DNA of 64,000 nt from Longibacter salinarum (GTDB lineage: Bacteria; Bacteroidota; Rhodothermia; Rhodothermales; Salinibacteraceae), in NCBI RefSeq assembly GCF_002554795.1, contig NZ_PDEQ01000002.1, forward strand, positions 682,001-746,000. The letters are read 5' to 3'. Positions within the stretch are counted from its first letter, which is position 1. The number at the start of each line of letters is the position of its first letter. A program made the position numbers and the translations under genes. The notes beneath the pieces were generated by a model that was given only the letters and a program-made list of their open reading frames with translations, was not told the DNA's origin and made no database searches. Positions 32,828-42,472 of this stretch are shown piece by piece.

Positions 32828-33008
32828 ATTGGGGATTGGGGATTCGGGATTGGGGATTCGGGATTGGGGATTCGGGATTGGGGATTTGGAATTGTGAATT
32901 AGGGATTGGGAATTCGGGGATGAGCTTCAAGGATTGGAGTAATGCCGTCGCTCGAACGCTGAACAGTGAACCTTGAACACTGAACCCTGAACACTGAACC
33001 CTGAACAC
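32828..33008. repeat. Two short-period repeat runs upstream of the response regulator
   Basis: 32828-32920 is a run of gattggg/gattcgg units on the plus strand with a period of 7; 32958-33008 is a run of tgaacac/tgaaccc heptamers. The first family recurs inverted on both sides of aceK. Confidence 0.75.
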
Positions 33009-33162
33009 GAAACGCTGGACCATTTCTTGACGATTAGAACCTGGTGAGAAGGCGGTTGGGGTGGGAAATCCTTTTGGCACGCAGCGTAAGTAGGAGCGAT
33101 AGGACCTACTGTGAACCTGGTCGCCTCGCTTCCTTGATGCTCCATCTGCGGAGCTTTTCACT

Positions 33163-33909
33163 ATGACTGAACCGCACATTCTTCTTGTCGAAGATGAGCC
33201 CGATGTAGCCTCGTTCATCCGGAAGGGACTGGAGGAGGAACAGTATCGCGTCACGTGGGCAAAGAATGGCCGACGCGGTCTAGAGTACGTTCAACAGGAT
33301 GAGATCGACCTGGTCTTGCTGGATGTGCGGCTTCCGGATATCAACGGTCTCGACGTGTGCGAACGCCTCCGGATTCACGATACGCATCTGCCGGTGATGA
33401 TGCTCACGGCCCTCGACGCCGTGGAGGATCGAGTGGCAGGACTCCGTTCGGGGGCCGACGACTACCTGCCGAAGCCGTTCGCGTTCGACGAACTGCTCGC
33501 GCGCATCGAGGCGCTCCTCCGGCGCGTGGAGCCGCAGGAACGAGATGAGCCGCTGGAGGACGGGGCGTTGCGGCTTGATCTGGCGGCCCGCCGCTGCAGT
33601 GTCGACGGCGAGGAGATACATCTTACGCCGACGGAGTTCGATCTGCTGGCGTTCTTGATGGCGCGTAAAGGACGCGCACTCAGCAGGGAGGACATCCATC
33701 GCGAGGTCTGGGGCCATAATTTTGATCGGGGAACGAACCTTATCGACGTGTACGTCAACTATCTCCGCCGAAAACTTTCCGACGCCGGCTGTGACTCGCG
33801 CATCGAAACCGTGAGGGGCACAGGGTATCGCTTCGAATCTGCGGAGTCAGGCCCGGCCTCCTCACCGGATGCGGAGACAAACATCGAGACCACGGATGCA
33901 GGTGCATGA
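33163..33909 (+). CDS. OmpR-family response regulator
   Basis: 248 residues. A receiver domain with acidic pocket Glu10/Asp11, phospho-acceptor Asp54 in LLDVRLPDING, Thr in MMLTALDA and Lys in DYLPKPFAF is followed by a winged-helix DNA-binding domain (LTPTEFDLLAFLMARKGR, DVYVNYLRRKLSD, ETVRGTGYRF). A 20-residue acidic tail follows. It is the first gene of a response-regulator/kinase pair directly ahead of a TolC/adaptor/RND set, an arrangement typical of metal-responsive regulators such as CusR/CzcR. The inducer cannot be read from the sequence. Confidence 0.94.
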   Translation: MTEPHILLVEDEPDVASFIRKGLEEEQYRVTWAKNGRRGLEYVQQDEIDLVLLDVRLPDINGLDVCERLRIHDTHLPVMMLTALDAVEDRVAGLRSGADDYLPKPFAFDELLARIEALLRRVEPQERDEPLEDGALRLDLAARRCSVDGEEIHLTPTEFDLLAFLMARKGRALSREDIHREVWGHNFDRGTNLIDVYVNYLRRKLSDAGCDSRIETVRGTGYRFESAESGPASSPDAETNIETTDAGA

Positions 33910-33974
33910 TGCACTTCAGACGAGATGCCATACCGCACGGCACCGTGTCTTCGCAACGATGAACCCGGTAGATC

Positions 33975-35504
33975 ATGTTCGACCTTACAGACTCAGAACC
34001 GCCTCGCAACGAGGCAAGCCCGACGTCAGAGCGACCCCCGTTTCGCCGTCGACTGTTTACGATGGTTGGACCGGCGCTTGCGGCCGCTCTTGCCGTGCCG
34101 GCGCTCATGGCGTGGGCGGGGGCGTACTGGTCGTTTCATCACACAGCCATGAGCACGGTTGAGACGGAGGCCGAAGAGATGCTGGCCGAGGTACGCATTG
34201 TCGATGGATCATTCGATCTAAGTGCGTATGCCTGGCAAGAGGCACATCACCGTCTCGCGATCGACCGCGTCGATCCGATCTTTGTTCAAGTGTTCGACGA
34301 CGGCGGGCAGCTTCTCCGCGAGTCCTCCAATATCAATGCGCTTGATCCCTCGTTTCCGGACCGCCTTCTCGCCCGTCAAATGCCGGAGCGCGTCGTTCCG
34401 TCGTTGAAAACGTTCGAGGCGGGAGACCGAGGATACTACTATACCGTCCGCCCCATTCCGGACCATACCGGACAGGTCGCCGGGTTTGTCCAGGTATCGC
34501 GTGCGGTACCGGATCACCGATCGATGCTCTGGCAGCTGGGGATCGGATTGATCGCCCTCTGGATTGCTCTGACGGTCGGATTGCTGGTCCTTGTCGACTG
34601 GGCTGCTCGTCGTGTTTCAGAACCGCTTCGGAGTGTAACGGATGTCGCCCGGACCATCACATCGGCAGACCTGGACACACGCGTCCACGTCCCCGACGAT
34701 GCAGACCGGGAAACGGCCATGCTCGCGGAGACCCTGAATGCGCTGCTTGATCGCGTGGAGTCGCATGTGGATGCGCTTCGCACGTTCACATCAAACGCGG
34801 CGCATGAGCTGCAGACGCCGCTCACCGTCCTTCGCGGACACGTCGAGATTGCGCTTCGGCGCGATCGATCAGCTGCGGAGTACCGAAGTACGCTGGAGCT
34901 TCTCGACGACCGCCTCGGGAGCTTCGTCCAGACACTGCGAGCATTGCTCACGCTCACGCGGCTTGATCGCGGTGCCTCACTGGAAACGGAGGAGGTCGAC
35001 ATGGTGGATCTCGTTGCGGAGGAGGTGCAATCGTTTCAGGAGCGTGCGGACCAGCGTGGAATTCAGTTGACCGTCGAGGCGCATCGGCAAAATGGCGCTC
35101 ACGACGTGAGCGGGCCGAACAGCCGCGGCGCGAAAAGAACACAGCGCGACGGCCGAGCCTTTCATGTTCAGGCTCAGCCCGATCTACTTCGTGATGCCGT
35201 CCGCAATCTTGTGGACAACGCGCTCAAGTATACGCAGGAGGGGAGTGTGCACGTAGTCGTCGAGGCCGAGGAGGATCGCGTTCACGTGCTCTGCCGCGAT
35301 ACGGGCATCGGAATCGATGCGGAGGAGATGCCGGAAGTCAGCAATCGGTTCCACCGCGGGGCGCGCGCCGGGGACGTTGGCGGTGAAGGCAGCGGGCTCG
35401 GGTTGTCGATCGTGACGCGTATTGTCGAGCGGCACGGGGGGCGGCTGCAGGTTCATTCCGAACGGGGGCAGGGGACGGAGTTTCGCATCACTCTTCCGCG
35501 ATAA
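33975..35504 (+). CDS. Sensor histidine kinase (heavy-metal sensor type)
   Basis: 509 residues. Two membrane helices (about 31-54 and 178-205) flank a periplasmic loop of about 125 residues. A HAMP domain follows, then HisKA with His277 in SNAAHELQTPLTVL and a HATPase domain (N box VRNLVDNALKYT, G boxes CRDTGIGI and GSGLGLSIVTRI). A basic Gly/Asn-rich insertion of about 30 residues (NGAHDVSGPNSRGAKRTQRD) sits inside the region between HisKA and the N box, where kinases are usually compact. The gene begins 65 bases after the response regulator and before the efflux genes, so it probably senses the pump's substrate. Confidence 0.92.
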   Translation: MFDLTDSEPPRNEASPTSERPPFRRRLFTMVGPALAAALAVPALMAWAGAYWSFHHTAMSTVETEAEEMLAEVRIVDGSFDLSAYAWQEAHHRLAIDRVDPIFVQVFDDGGQLLRESSNINALDPSFPDRLLARQMPERVVPSLKTFEAGDRGYYYTVRPIPDHTGQVAGFVQVSRAVPDHRSMLWQLGIGLIALWIALTVGLLVLVDWAARRVSEPLRSVTDVARTITSADLDTRVHVPDDADRETAMLAETLNALLDRVESHVDALRTFTSNAAHELQTPLTVLRGHVEIALRRDRSAAEYRSTLELLDDRLGSFVQTLRALLTLTRLDRGASLETEEVDMVDLVAEEVQSFQERADQRGIQLTVEAHRQNGAHDVSGPNSRGAKRTQRDGRAFHVQAQPDLLRDAVRNLVDNALKYTQEGSVHVVVEAEEDRVHVLCRDTGIGIDAEEMPEVSNRFHRGARAGDVGGEGSGLGLSIVTRIVERHGGRLQVHSERGQGTEFRITLPR

Positions 35505-36060
35505 AAGGCCCTCACAAAACGTGCTTCGATGATAGAGAGTGAGCGAACCGGGCGGGATCCAGGCGCGTGAAGCCGGTGAACCCGAAGCGGTTCAGCGATG
35601 CAGCGACGCGAAGCTAGTGCCCGTGGTGCGACGCGAAGCTAGTGCCTGTGGTGCGACGCGAAGCTAGTGCCTGTGGTGCGACGCGAAGCTAGTGCCTGTG
35701 GTGCGACGCGAAGCTAGTGCCTGTGGCGCGTAACGCCGAAACCGGTCGGTGCAGCGTCCCGAAGGACGTGCCCTTCGGGGGCCGCACGCAGCTCGAATGA
35801 GGGATTGTTAGGGCCTCTAAATCCGTCGCACGTCGGCCGTCGTCTTGCTCTAGATGGCGGCCCCAAACGAATGAAGTGGGTTGTCTGGAGCGTGTGGGCT
35901 CCGTTTCCGTGAGCGGGGTGTCCCCCCGTTCTAATCTGTCTCTAACCTTCTTCTCATCGTGCGCTAAGATCCCTACCTCAGCCAAGCGGTCGAAGAGAGT
36001 GCATCGGCGGTCGAATGCACCGCTGGTTCTGAATGCTCTCGATCAAGACGGCAGGGTAGT
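35505..36060. other. Intergenic region with tandem repeat and hairpin
   Basis: 556 bases between the kinase and the efflux operon. It holds the 25-bp tandem repeat (35603-35727) and a hairpin cccgaagg-acgtg-cccttcggg near 35758-35780. I see no gene in it. Confidence 0.45.
35603..35727. repeat. 25-bp tandem repeat, five copies
   Basis: Units start at 35603, 35628, 35653, 35678 and 35703. Each begins gcgacgcgaagctagtgcc. They are identical but for one base in the first and one in the last copy. There is no spacer between units, so it is not a CRISPR. Confidence 0.95.
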
Positions 36061-37455
36061 ATGAATTGTAGGAGCGTGAGAGGCGCAGGCGCGCTCGGGA
36101 GAGCGCTTGCCGCGATGTTGACGATCACCATGTTCTCGATCGTTGGTTCGACCGCGATCGCGCAGGACCTGGATGGGAATGTCGGACCGGCATTTTCCGA
36201 CACGCTTACGTTTGCCCGGGCGGCGGCGATGTTGGAGGCGAACAGTCCGCAGTTGCGAGCCGCGCAGGCAGAGGCGCGGCAGATGGATCGGTCTGCGAAA
36301 GTCGATGCGCTGTATCCCAACCCATCCCTCTCGGTCCAGGAGGAGCGAACCAACCTGGCGGACGGCGTCGATGACCAGTGGTACCTCTCGGTCAATCAGT
36401 CCATTCGATATCCAGGAGAACAGGGCGCACGTCGCCGTGCCCACGACGCCACGCGCCGGATGGCTGATGCAACCGTCAACGAGACGCGGACGCGGCTTCT
36501 AAACGAGTTGCGCCATCGGTATCTCAATGTTGCGGTGGCACAGGCGCGGGTGACGGTTCTTCAGGACGTGACCGGCCAGGTCCGGGATGCGGAGCGCGCG
36601 GCCCACATTCGCTTCGAAGAGGGGGACCTCGGGACGTTTCAGAAGGCACGCCTGCAGGTCGCCCGGGCACGGTACGAGAACGATTTGTCTGAGGCACAGC
36701 TGCGACTCCGCGACGCTCGCATCGAACTGGCTTACCTGCTGGTGCCAGACGCTCGGGCGACGCTCAATGAGGTCAAAGCGCTCGGAGCCTACCACGTCGA
36801 AGGAGGTGCGCAGGCTCTTCTGTCCTCGCGGGCACCGGCGCCGCGCAGGATCGACGAGGCCGAAGCATTGCAGCAGGCGATGGCTCGGCGCGGAGCCGTT
36901 CATGCCGCGCGAAATCGATTGGACGTTCGCACAGCCGACCTCGATGCGGCTCGATACGGACGATATCCAAGTCTGAACCTATCTGCCGGGCCGAAGCGAC
37001 AGTCGTTACCGTCTTCGACCACCTACGGCTATACCGCGGGGATTGTCATCGGCCTTCCGCTGTGGAACGGGGGGCGTGCTGCGGTTGATGCCGAACGCAA
37101 CCGGCGAGAGGTTGCCCGAGCCGAGCTCGAATCCACGCGGCGGGATGTCGAGATCCAGGTCCATGACGCGCTGGAACGTGTGGACAGTTTTGGAGAGCGC
37201 CTGCGCGTGGTCGGGCAACAGGTGCTTCCCGGCACAGACTCTCTCGCCTCTGATGCGCGATTCGTCTACGGTGAGGGGGAGATCTCTCTCTTCGAGCTAC
37301 TGGATGCTGTCGACGCCGCCACGCAGGCTGCGCTCCTTCGTCTCGACCTTCGGCAGGGATTTCTGCGCGCTCTCTACGACCTCGAACATGCTATCGGCGT
37401 CGGATTTGAGGACGAGCCGATCGTCGTCAACGGCGCGCTGGAGGTGCAGAGATGA
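36061..37455 (+). CDS. TolC-family outer-membrane efflux channel (CzcC/CusC-like)
   Basis: 464 residues with a signal peptide to about residue 35 (ends TAIAQ). It has the repeated TolC helical hairpins: ARAAAMLEANSPQLRAAQAE, SVNQSIRYPGEQGARRRAHD and GDLGTFQKARLQVARARYEND in the first half; LDVRTADLDAARYGRYPSL, IVIGLPLWNGGRAAVDAERN and FVYGEGEISLFELLDAVDA in the second. The final pattern of Tyr/Gly-Glu-X-Ser-Leu is typical for CzcC-type channels. It is the first of the tripartite efflux genes and overlaps the region before the adaptor. Confidence 0.93.
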   Translation: MNCRSVRGAGALGRALAAMLTITMFSIVGSTAIAQDLDGNVGPAFSDTLTFARAAAMLEANSPQLRAAQAEARQMDRSAKVDALYPNPSLSVQEERTNLADGVDDQWYLSVNQSIRYPGEQGARRRAHDATRRMADATVNETRTRLLNELRHRYLNVAVAQARVTVLQDVTGQVRDAERAAHIRFEEGDLGTFQKARLQVARARYENDLSEAQLRLRDARIELAYLLVPDARATLNEVKALGAYHVEGGAQALLSSRAPAPRRIDEAEALQQAMARRGAVHAARNRLDVRTADLDAARYGRYPSLNLSAGPKRQSLPSSTTYGYTAGIVIGLPLWNGGRAAVDAERNRREVARAELESTRRDVEIQVHDALERVDSFGERLRVVGQQVLPGTDSLASDARFVYGEGEISLFELLDAVDAATQAALLRLDLRQGFLRALYDLEHAIGVGFEDEPIVVNGALEVQR

Positions 37456-37526
37456 TGTGTGTCTACCCTCTTTCCTCCTCACGGCTCAGCCGGCTCCGCC
37501 TAATCACGTGTAACGACGCGACTCCT

Positions 37527-38639
37527 ATGCAATTCAGACTGAACCGCTTTCTCTTCCTTCCGGTGTTGGGACTCATGCTCCTTCTGGCGGGGTGTGGCAA
37601 GGACACGGCTCCGACCCCAGCAGCACAGGGCGCTTCGCCGCCGGACCCGGACCAGATTACGTTGACGGACGCCGAGCTTACCGAGGTGCGGGTCGAGACC
37701 CAGAAAGTGTCGGTACGTCCGATCGTTACGTCGCTTCAGCTTCCGGCTCGCGTTCGCCCACAGGCCGATCGCGAGGCCTACGTCACGTCGCTCGTCAGTG
37801 GACGTGTTGAACGGCTGCGGGCAAGCACAGGAGACCGTGTCCGTCAGGGGCAGGTTCTGGCCGATGTCGCTGCCCCGGATCTCAGTGACATGGTCGCAGG
37901 CTTGCGGCAGGCGCGCGACGAACTCGATCGACAGCACAGGCTCCGGGACCGGGGAGTAGCCGTCGAAAAAAACGTCCGTGCTGCCGAGCGAGACTGGCAG
38001 GCCTCGCGTCAGCGTCTCCGCTCGATCGGTGTCAGCAGAGATCGAATCGAGGCCGTTGCTATCGGCGATGCCGATCTGGCTACGCTTCCGCTGACCGCCC
38101 CGATCGACGGCGTCGTGCTCGATCGCACGGCCGTGCTGGGAGATCCTGTTCAGCCGGGAGATCGCCTCTACTACATCGCAGGTCTGGCGCCGATCCGGGT
38201 CGTTGCGGACGTCTTCGAACGGAACCTTGGTGCAATTCGAGAAGGACAGACTGTCACTGTGACGACATCCATGGCGCCGGGGCGAACCTACGAGAGCTTG
38301 GTCGCACAGGTTACGCCGAAGGTGGACGATGAGCGGCGAGCAGCGAGCGCTAGGATCGTGCTTCCGAATGATGATGGCAGTCTCCGTCCCGGGATGTACG
38401 CCACCGTTCGAGTTCAGGTGGAAGGAGATCCACAGCCGGCCCTATCGAGCGACATCCTGATGACCGGGGCGTCAGGGACCTATGTCATCGTACGCGACGC
38501 ACCTCGGACCTTCCGCCGCGTCTTCCTCGATGCCTCCGCCGACGCGGATGGATTTGTCGCGGTGCCCGAGCTCGAACCCGGCACAGAGGTCGTAACGAGC
38601 GGCGCCTACCAGATCGTGAGCGCCATGAATCAGCAGTAA
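37527..38639 (+). CDS. RND efflux periplasmic adaptor lipoprotein (HlyD/CzcB-like)
   Basis: 370 residues from ATG 37527. A lipobox ends at Cys23 in GLMLLLAGCG, so it is a lipoprotein. A biotinyl-lipoyl-like hybrid motif (LVSGRVERLRASTGDRVRQGQ), a helical hairpin (about 120-180), a second half-motif (LTAPIDGVVLDRTAVLGDPV) and beta-barrel domains (IRVVADVFERNLGAIREGQTV) follow in the usual order. The adaptor links the RND pump to the TolC-like channel. It lies between the channel and the pump genes on the same strand. The His/Met-rich metal-binding extensions of some CusB/CzcB proteins are not seen. Confidence 0.93.
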   Translation: MQFRLNRFLFLPVLGLMLLLAGCGKDTAPTPAAQGASPPDPDQITLTDAELTEVRVETQKVSVRPIVTSLQLPARVRPQADREAYVTSLVSGRVERLRASTGDRVRQGQVLADVAAPDLSDMVAGLRQARDELDRQHRLRDRGVAVEKNVRAAERDWQASRQRLRSIGVSRDRIEAVAIGDADLATLPLTAPIDGVVLDRTAVLGDPVQPGDRLYYIAGLAPIRVVADVFERNLGAIREGQTVTVTTSMAPGRTYESLVAQVTPKVDDERRAASARIVLPNDDGSLRPGMYATVRVQVEGDPQPALSSDILMTGASGTYVIVRDAPRTFRRVFLDASADADGFVAVPELEPGTEVVTSGAYQIVSAMNQQ

Positions 38640-38753
38640 CTAGCCGGTTCTGATTTCGGGCCCGGCTGAGGGTTGCACTTCCTCGCAATTCGGACCTGAT
38701 CGACCGTCTTCCCGACGGCCCGCGACTTTTTCACTACCCGACGTCGTTTCATC

Positions 38754-41700
38754 ATGCTCGATCGTCTCATCGCCTCCGTCGTCAAGAACCGCGTACTGGT
38801 TCTGCTGCTCATGGCCGTCCTGGTCGGCTGGGGCCTGTACAGCTGGAAGCAGGTGCCGCTGGACGCCTATCCCGAGCTCACCAACAACCAGGTCCAGATC
38901 CTCACGCGCGTCCCCGGTATGTCACCCGTCGAGGTCGAGAAGCTTGTGACGTACCCGATCGAGATCAACATGACGAACCTCGAAGGGGTAGAGGAAAACC
39001 GCTCGCTGAGTCAATTTGGCCTGAGTGTCGTCACGCTCGTTTTCGATGAGGGAATGGATCCGTATTTCGTGCGCCGACTCACGTCTGAGCGCCTTCGCGA
39101 GATCGAAGACGAACTGCCGTCCTCGGCTGAGCCCTCGCTTGCGCCGATGACCACTGCCCTGGGTGAAGTGTATCAGTATGCTCTCGTGGACGAGCCAGGA
39201 GATGGGCGGACGTATAGTCCGCAGGAACTGCGCACGCTGCAGGACTGGGTACTTGCGCCGGAGCTACGCACTGTCAACGGGGTGGTAGAGGTGAATGCGC
39301 TCGGCGGCTTCATCAAGGAGTATCACGTTCGGTTCGATCCAGAGGCGCTTATCAACTACGACATCTCCATCGACCAGGCGTATGATGCGCTTCGCAAGAG
39401 CAACACCAATGCGGGCGGGAGCTACATCGTCCGGAACCAGCAGCACTACGTCGTCCGCGGTATCGGGCGCATCGGCGCCGGGGATTCCAGTATTCTCGAC
39501 GACATTCGCAATACCGTAATCGCCACGCGGGACGGAACGCCCATTCTGGCGAGCGATGTCGCCGAGGTGAAGATCGATCACGCTGTCCGCCACGGGGCTG
39601 CATCCATGAATGGAAACGGTGAAACCGTGGTTGGAATCGTCATGATGCGGCGCGGGGCGAATGCGCAAGAGGTGGTTCGGAACACGGAAGCTCGAATCGC
39701 GGATCTGCAGTCGACTCTTCCCGACGGCGTCGCGATCGAGGTGTTCTACAACCGAAACAGCCTGACGAGTGCGGCGATCTCAACCGTTACCACGAGCTTG
39801 TTAATCGGCGGCGCCCTCGTGATTCTCGTGCTGATCTCATTTCTCGGCGACTGGCGCTCGGCGCTGATCGTCAGCCTCGTCCTCCCGATGACCGCGCTGG
39901 CGACGTTCATCCTGATGAATTACTTCGGGTTTAAGGCCAACCTGATGAGCCTGGGCGGGCTGGCCATCGGACTCGGGATGTTCGTGGACGGGGCCATCGT
40001 GATGGTCGAAAACATCTTCAGGCTCCGTGAGGAGAACCCCAACGAGTCGATCGGTCTCATTGTGGTTCGAGCGGGACGTGAGGTCGCGCGGCCCATCGCG
40101 TTCTCCGTCGGCGTCGTCATCGCCGTGTTTCTGCCGCTCTTTACGCTAGAGCAGATGGAGGGACGCATGTTTCGACCGATGGCATTTACCGTCTCGTTTG
40201 CTCTTCTCGCAGCGCTTTTCCTTGCGCTCACGATGGCTCCGGCGCTGAGTTCGTACCTGCTGGCGTCGGTCGGGAAGAAGGATACGGATCGCGGTTCGCC
40301 CGACAAGAAGGCGGTCGGAGGCGACGGTCGCCGAGCGTCCGATGATACGGACCACGGCGAAGCCTCCAACCGACTCATGCGCTGGTTGTCGTGGGTATAC
40401 GAGCCGATGCTGGACGCGGCCCTGAGCCGGCGCGGGCTGACGGTCGGGGCGTCCATCGTGGTGGTCGCCGTGGGGGTTGGCGTCTTTTCCACGCTCGGAA
40501 CGGAGTTCGCGCCGCCGCTTGAGGAAGGGTCGGTGGCCATTCAGGTGGCACTAGAACCGGATGCCTCGCTCGAAACGACCACAGAGATTCAGAAATCGGT
40601 CGAATCTGCCCTACTGGAGTTTCCAGAGGTGATCAGTGCGGTGAGTAAGGTCGGACGTCCGGCTGTGGCGACCGATCCCATGGGGCAGAACCTCACGGAT
40701 ATGTTCGTCGGCCTCACGGATCGCGACACCTGGCGATTCGAGAGCAAGGAGGTGCTGGTGGACTCGATGCGGGCGCGGGTGGACCGGATTCCGGGTGCCA
40801 CGTTCGCTTTCACACAGCCGATTGCTCTTCGACTCGACGAAATGGTGAGCGGAGCCAAAAGCGAGATTGCCATCAAGGTGTTCGGTCCCGACCTGGATGA
40901 GCTCCGCCGGCTGCAGTCCGAGATCGCCGATGCCGTCTCCGGGCTGCCCGGGGCCGCCGACGTGCTTCCCACACAGATCGCCGGCTTTGGCTACGTGGAA
41001 GTCGATGTGCAGCGGGCGCAAGCGGCACGATTTGGTCTGAGCGTCGGCGATGTGCAGCGCGCCATCGACATGGCGATTGGCGGGGAAACGGTAAGCACCA
41101 TCCTGGAAGAGGACCGGCGATTCGCCCTGGTGGGCAAGCTCCAGGAGACGGCGCGGAGTTCGGTCGCCTCGATCCGGTCGTTGCCTCTCCGCACGCCCGA
41201 CGGGACACAGATTCGGCTGCAGGATGTGGCGCGCGTCTCTCTCACCGAGGCTCCGGCGGAGGTGGGGCGCGAGCAAGGACGCCGAAAGGTGACGCTGGGT
41301 GTCAACCTTTCGGGTCGTGACGCCGGGGGCTTCGTGGCGGAGGCGCAGGACGTGGTACGGAATCGCGTCGACCTGCCCGCCGGATACACGATGGACTGGG
41401 GCGGTCAGTTCGAAAACCAGCAGCGTGCTCGCGATCGTCTGACCATCATCCTGCCGATCACGCTGGCGGTCGTTTTCGTTCTTCTCTACATGACGTTCAA
41501 CTCCGTCGGGCAGGCTGTGCTCGTCTTTCTGAACATCCCTCTGTCTGTCGTCGGCGGAATCGTATTGCTGAAGGCGATGGGGCTCTACATGAGCGTCCCG
41601 GCCTCCGTCGGGTTCATCGCGATTCTCGGCATTGCCGTGCAGAACGGGGTTGTCATGATCAGCTTCATCGATACCCTCCGCGAGCAGGGCGTGTCGACCA

Positions 41701-41978
41701 TCCGAGCCGTACGCTCTGGTGCGCTGCTTCGGCTGCGCCCGATCCTGATGACCACCCTCACGACGCTCCTGGGGCTCGTGCCACTCCTGATGGCCGAGGG
41801 CATCGGGGCCAACGTTCAGCGACCGCTTGCCGCCGTGGTCGTGGGCGGGATCCCGACGCTCGTGGCATCGACGCTGCTCTTGCTTCCGACGCTATACGGA
41901 TGGTTCAACCCCGACACGCGGACGATAACCGAGGACCTCGTAGAATCAGGACCCCCCCGTCCCGCGACAATCAATTGA
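38754..41978 (+). CDS. RND efflux pump, CusA/CzcA-like
   Basis: 1074 residues with twelve predicted membrane helices in two halves. The N-terminus RLIASVVKNRVLVLLLMAVL and LYSWKQVPLDAYPELTNNQV matches metal-type (HME) pumps. The helix-4 region reads GGLAIGLGMFVDGAIVMVEN. It has the VDGAxxMVEN part of CzcA but not the DFG that precedes it in divalent-metal pumps, so specificity is uncertain. A Lys/Asp/Gly-rich cytoplasmic loop (about 500-540) breaks the centre. The neighbours (channel, adaptor, two-component pair, PII-like protein) make this the core of an inducible efflux locus. Confidence 0.94.
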   Translation: MLDRLIASVVKNRVLVLLLMAVLVGWGLYSWKQVPLDAYPELTNNQVQILTRVPGMSPVEVEKLVTYPIEINMTNLEGVEENRSLSQFGLSVVTLVFDEGMDPYFVRRLTSERLREIEDELPSSAEPSLAPMTTALGEVYQYALVDEPGDGRTYSPQELRTLQDWVLAPELRTVNGVVEVNALGGFIKEYHVRFDPEALINYDISIDQAYDALRKSNTNAGGSYIVRNQQHYVVRGIGRIGAGDSSILDDIRNTVIATRDGTPILASDVAEVKIDHAVRHGAASMNGNGETVVGIVMMRRGANAQEVVRNTEARIADLQSTLPDGVAIEVFYNRNSLTSAAISTVTTSLLIGGALVILVLISFLGDWRSALIVSLVLPMTALATFILMNYFGFKANLMSLGGLAIGLGMFVDGAIVMVENIFRLREENPNESIGLIVVRAGREVARPIAFSVGVVIAVFLPLFTLEQMEGRMFRPMAFTVSFALLAALFLALTMAPALSSYLLASVGKKDTDRGSPDKKAVGGDGRRASDDTDHGEASNRLMRWLSWVYEPMLDAALSRRGLTVGASIVVVAVGVGVFSTLGTEFAPPLEEGSVAIQVALEPDASLETTTEIQKSVESALLEFPEVISAVSKVGRPAVATDPMGQNLTDMFVGLTDRDTWRFESKEVLVDSMRARVDRIPGATFAFTQPIALRLDEMVSGAKSEIAIKVFGPDLDELRRLQSEIADAVSGLPGAADVLPTQIAGFGYVEVDVQRAQAARFGLSVGDVQRAIDMAIGGETVSTILEEDRRFALVGKLQETARSSVASIRSLPLRTPDGTQIRLQDVARVSLTEAPAEVGREQGRRKVTLGVNLSGRDAGGFVAEAQDVVRNRVDLPAGYTMDWGGQFENQQRARDRLTIILPITLAVVFVLLYMTFNSVGQAVLVFLNIPLSVVGGIVLLKAMGLYMSVPASVGFIAILGIAVQNGVVMISFIDTLREQGVSTIRAVRSGALLRLRPILMTTLTTLLGLVPLLMAEGIGANVQRPLAAVVVGGIPTLVASTLLLLPTLYGWFNPDTRTITEDLVESGPPRPATIN

Positions 41979-42072
41979 TCATAACGCCGGACGCGCGATC
42001 CGGTGACGGGCAGCGCTGTGATGCCCTTGCAGGACGTCGCCATCCCACACAAACGAGATGCAGGTACAGGCC

Positions 42073-42411
42073 ATGAACATGATTGTAGCGTACATCCGGC
42101 CCAACATGAAGGAGTCGGTCGTCGATCGGCTGCGACAGCTCCGCGCTCCCGGGGCAAGTTTCACAGACGTCGAAGGGTTCGGGCTCGAAGCGGATGCGAC
42201 CGGTCATCGATCCTACGACGAATACGTCGCCCCGTACGCGCCCAAGGTCAAGCTCGAAGTCGTCTGTTCAGAAGATCGGGCCGACGAGATCGCTCGTGCG
42301 ATCGCGGACGCAGCCAGCACCGGCCGACGTGGCGATGGCAAAGTCTACGTCCTGCCCGTTCAGGCGCGGTTCGACATTCGTAGCTTCGCGACTGACGATC
42401 TCTCCGCGTGA
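42073..42411 (+). CDS. PII-like protein of the metal-efflux-associated group
   Basis: 112 residues if started at ATG 42073 (MNMIVAYIRPNMKESVVDRL); ATG 42058 would add five residues. It has the PII ferredoxin-like fold, with the C-terminal signature TGRRGDGKVYVLPVQ almost as in GlnB. The T-loop lacks the usual uridylylation Tyr51 context (region EADATGHRSYDEYVAPYAP). PII homologues of this 'new group' are known to sit beside RND metal-efflux genes and are not ordinary nitrogen regulators. Its position 79 bases after the RND pump fits that; its ligand is unknown. Confidence 0.85.
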   Translation: MNMIVAYIRPNMKESVVDRLRQLRAPGASFTDVEGFGLEADATGHRSYDEYVAPYAPKVKLEVVCSEDRADEIARAIADAASTGRRGDGKVYVLPVQARFDIRSFATDDLSA

Positions 42412-42472
42412 TATTGCTTGCCGGTGCATTTGACGCGACTATTCTCGACCTTGTTCATCGAATCGACCGACC

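Noticed and set aside
35603-35727. Tandem 25-bp repeat considered as CRISPR array
   Set aside because: Units touch each other with no spacers, and no cas genes are present. The same holds for the 20-bp array at 50703.
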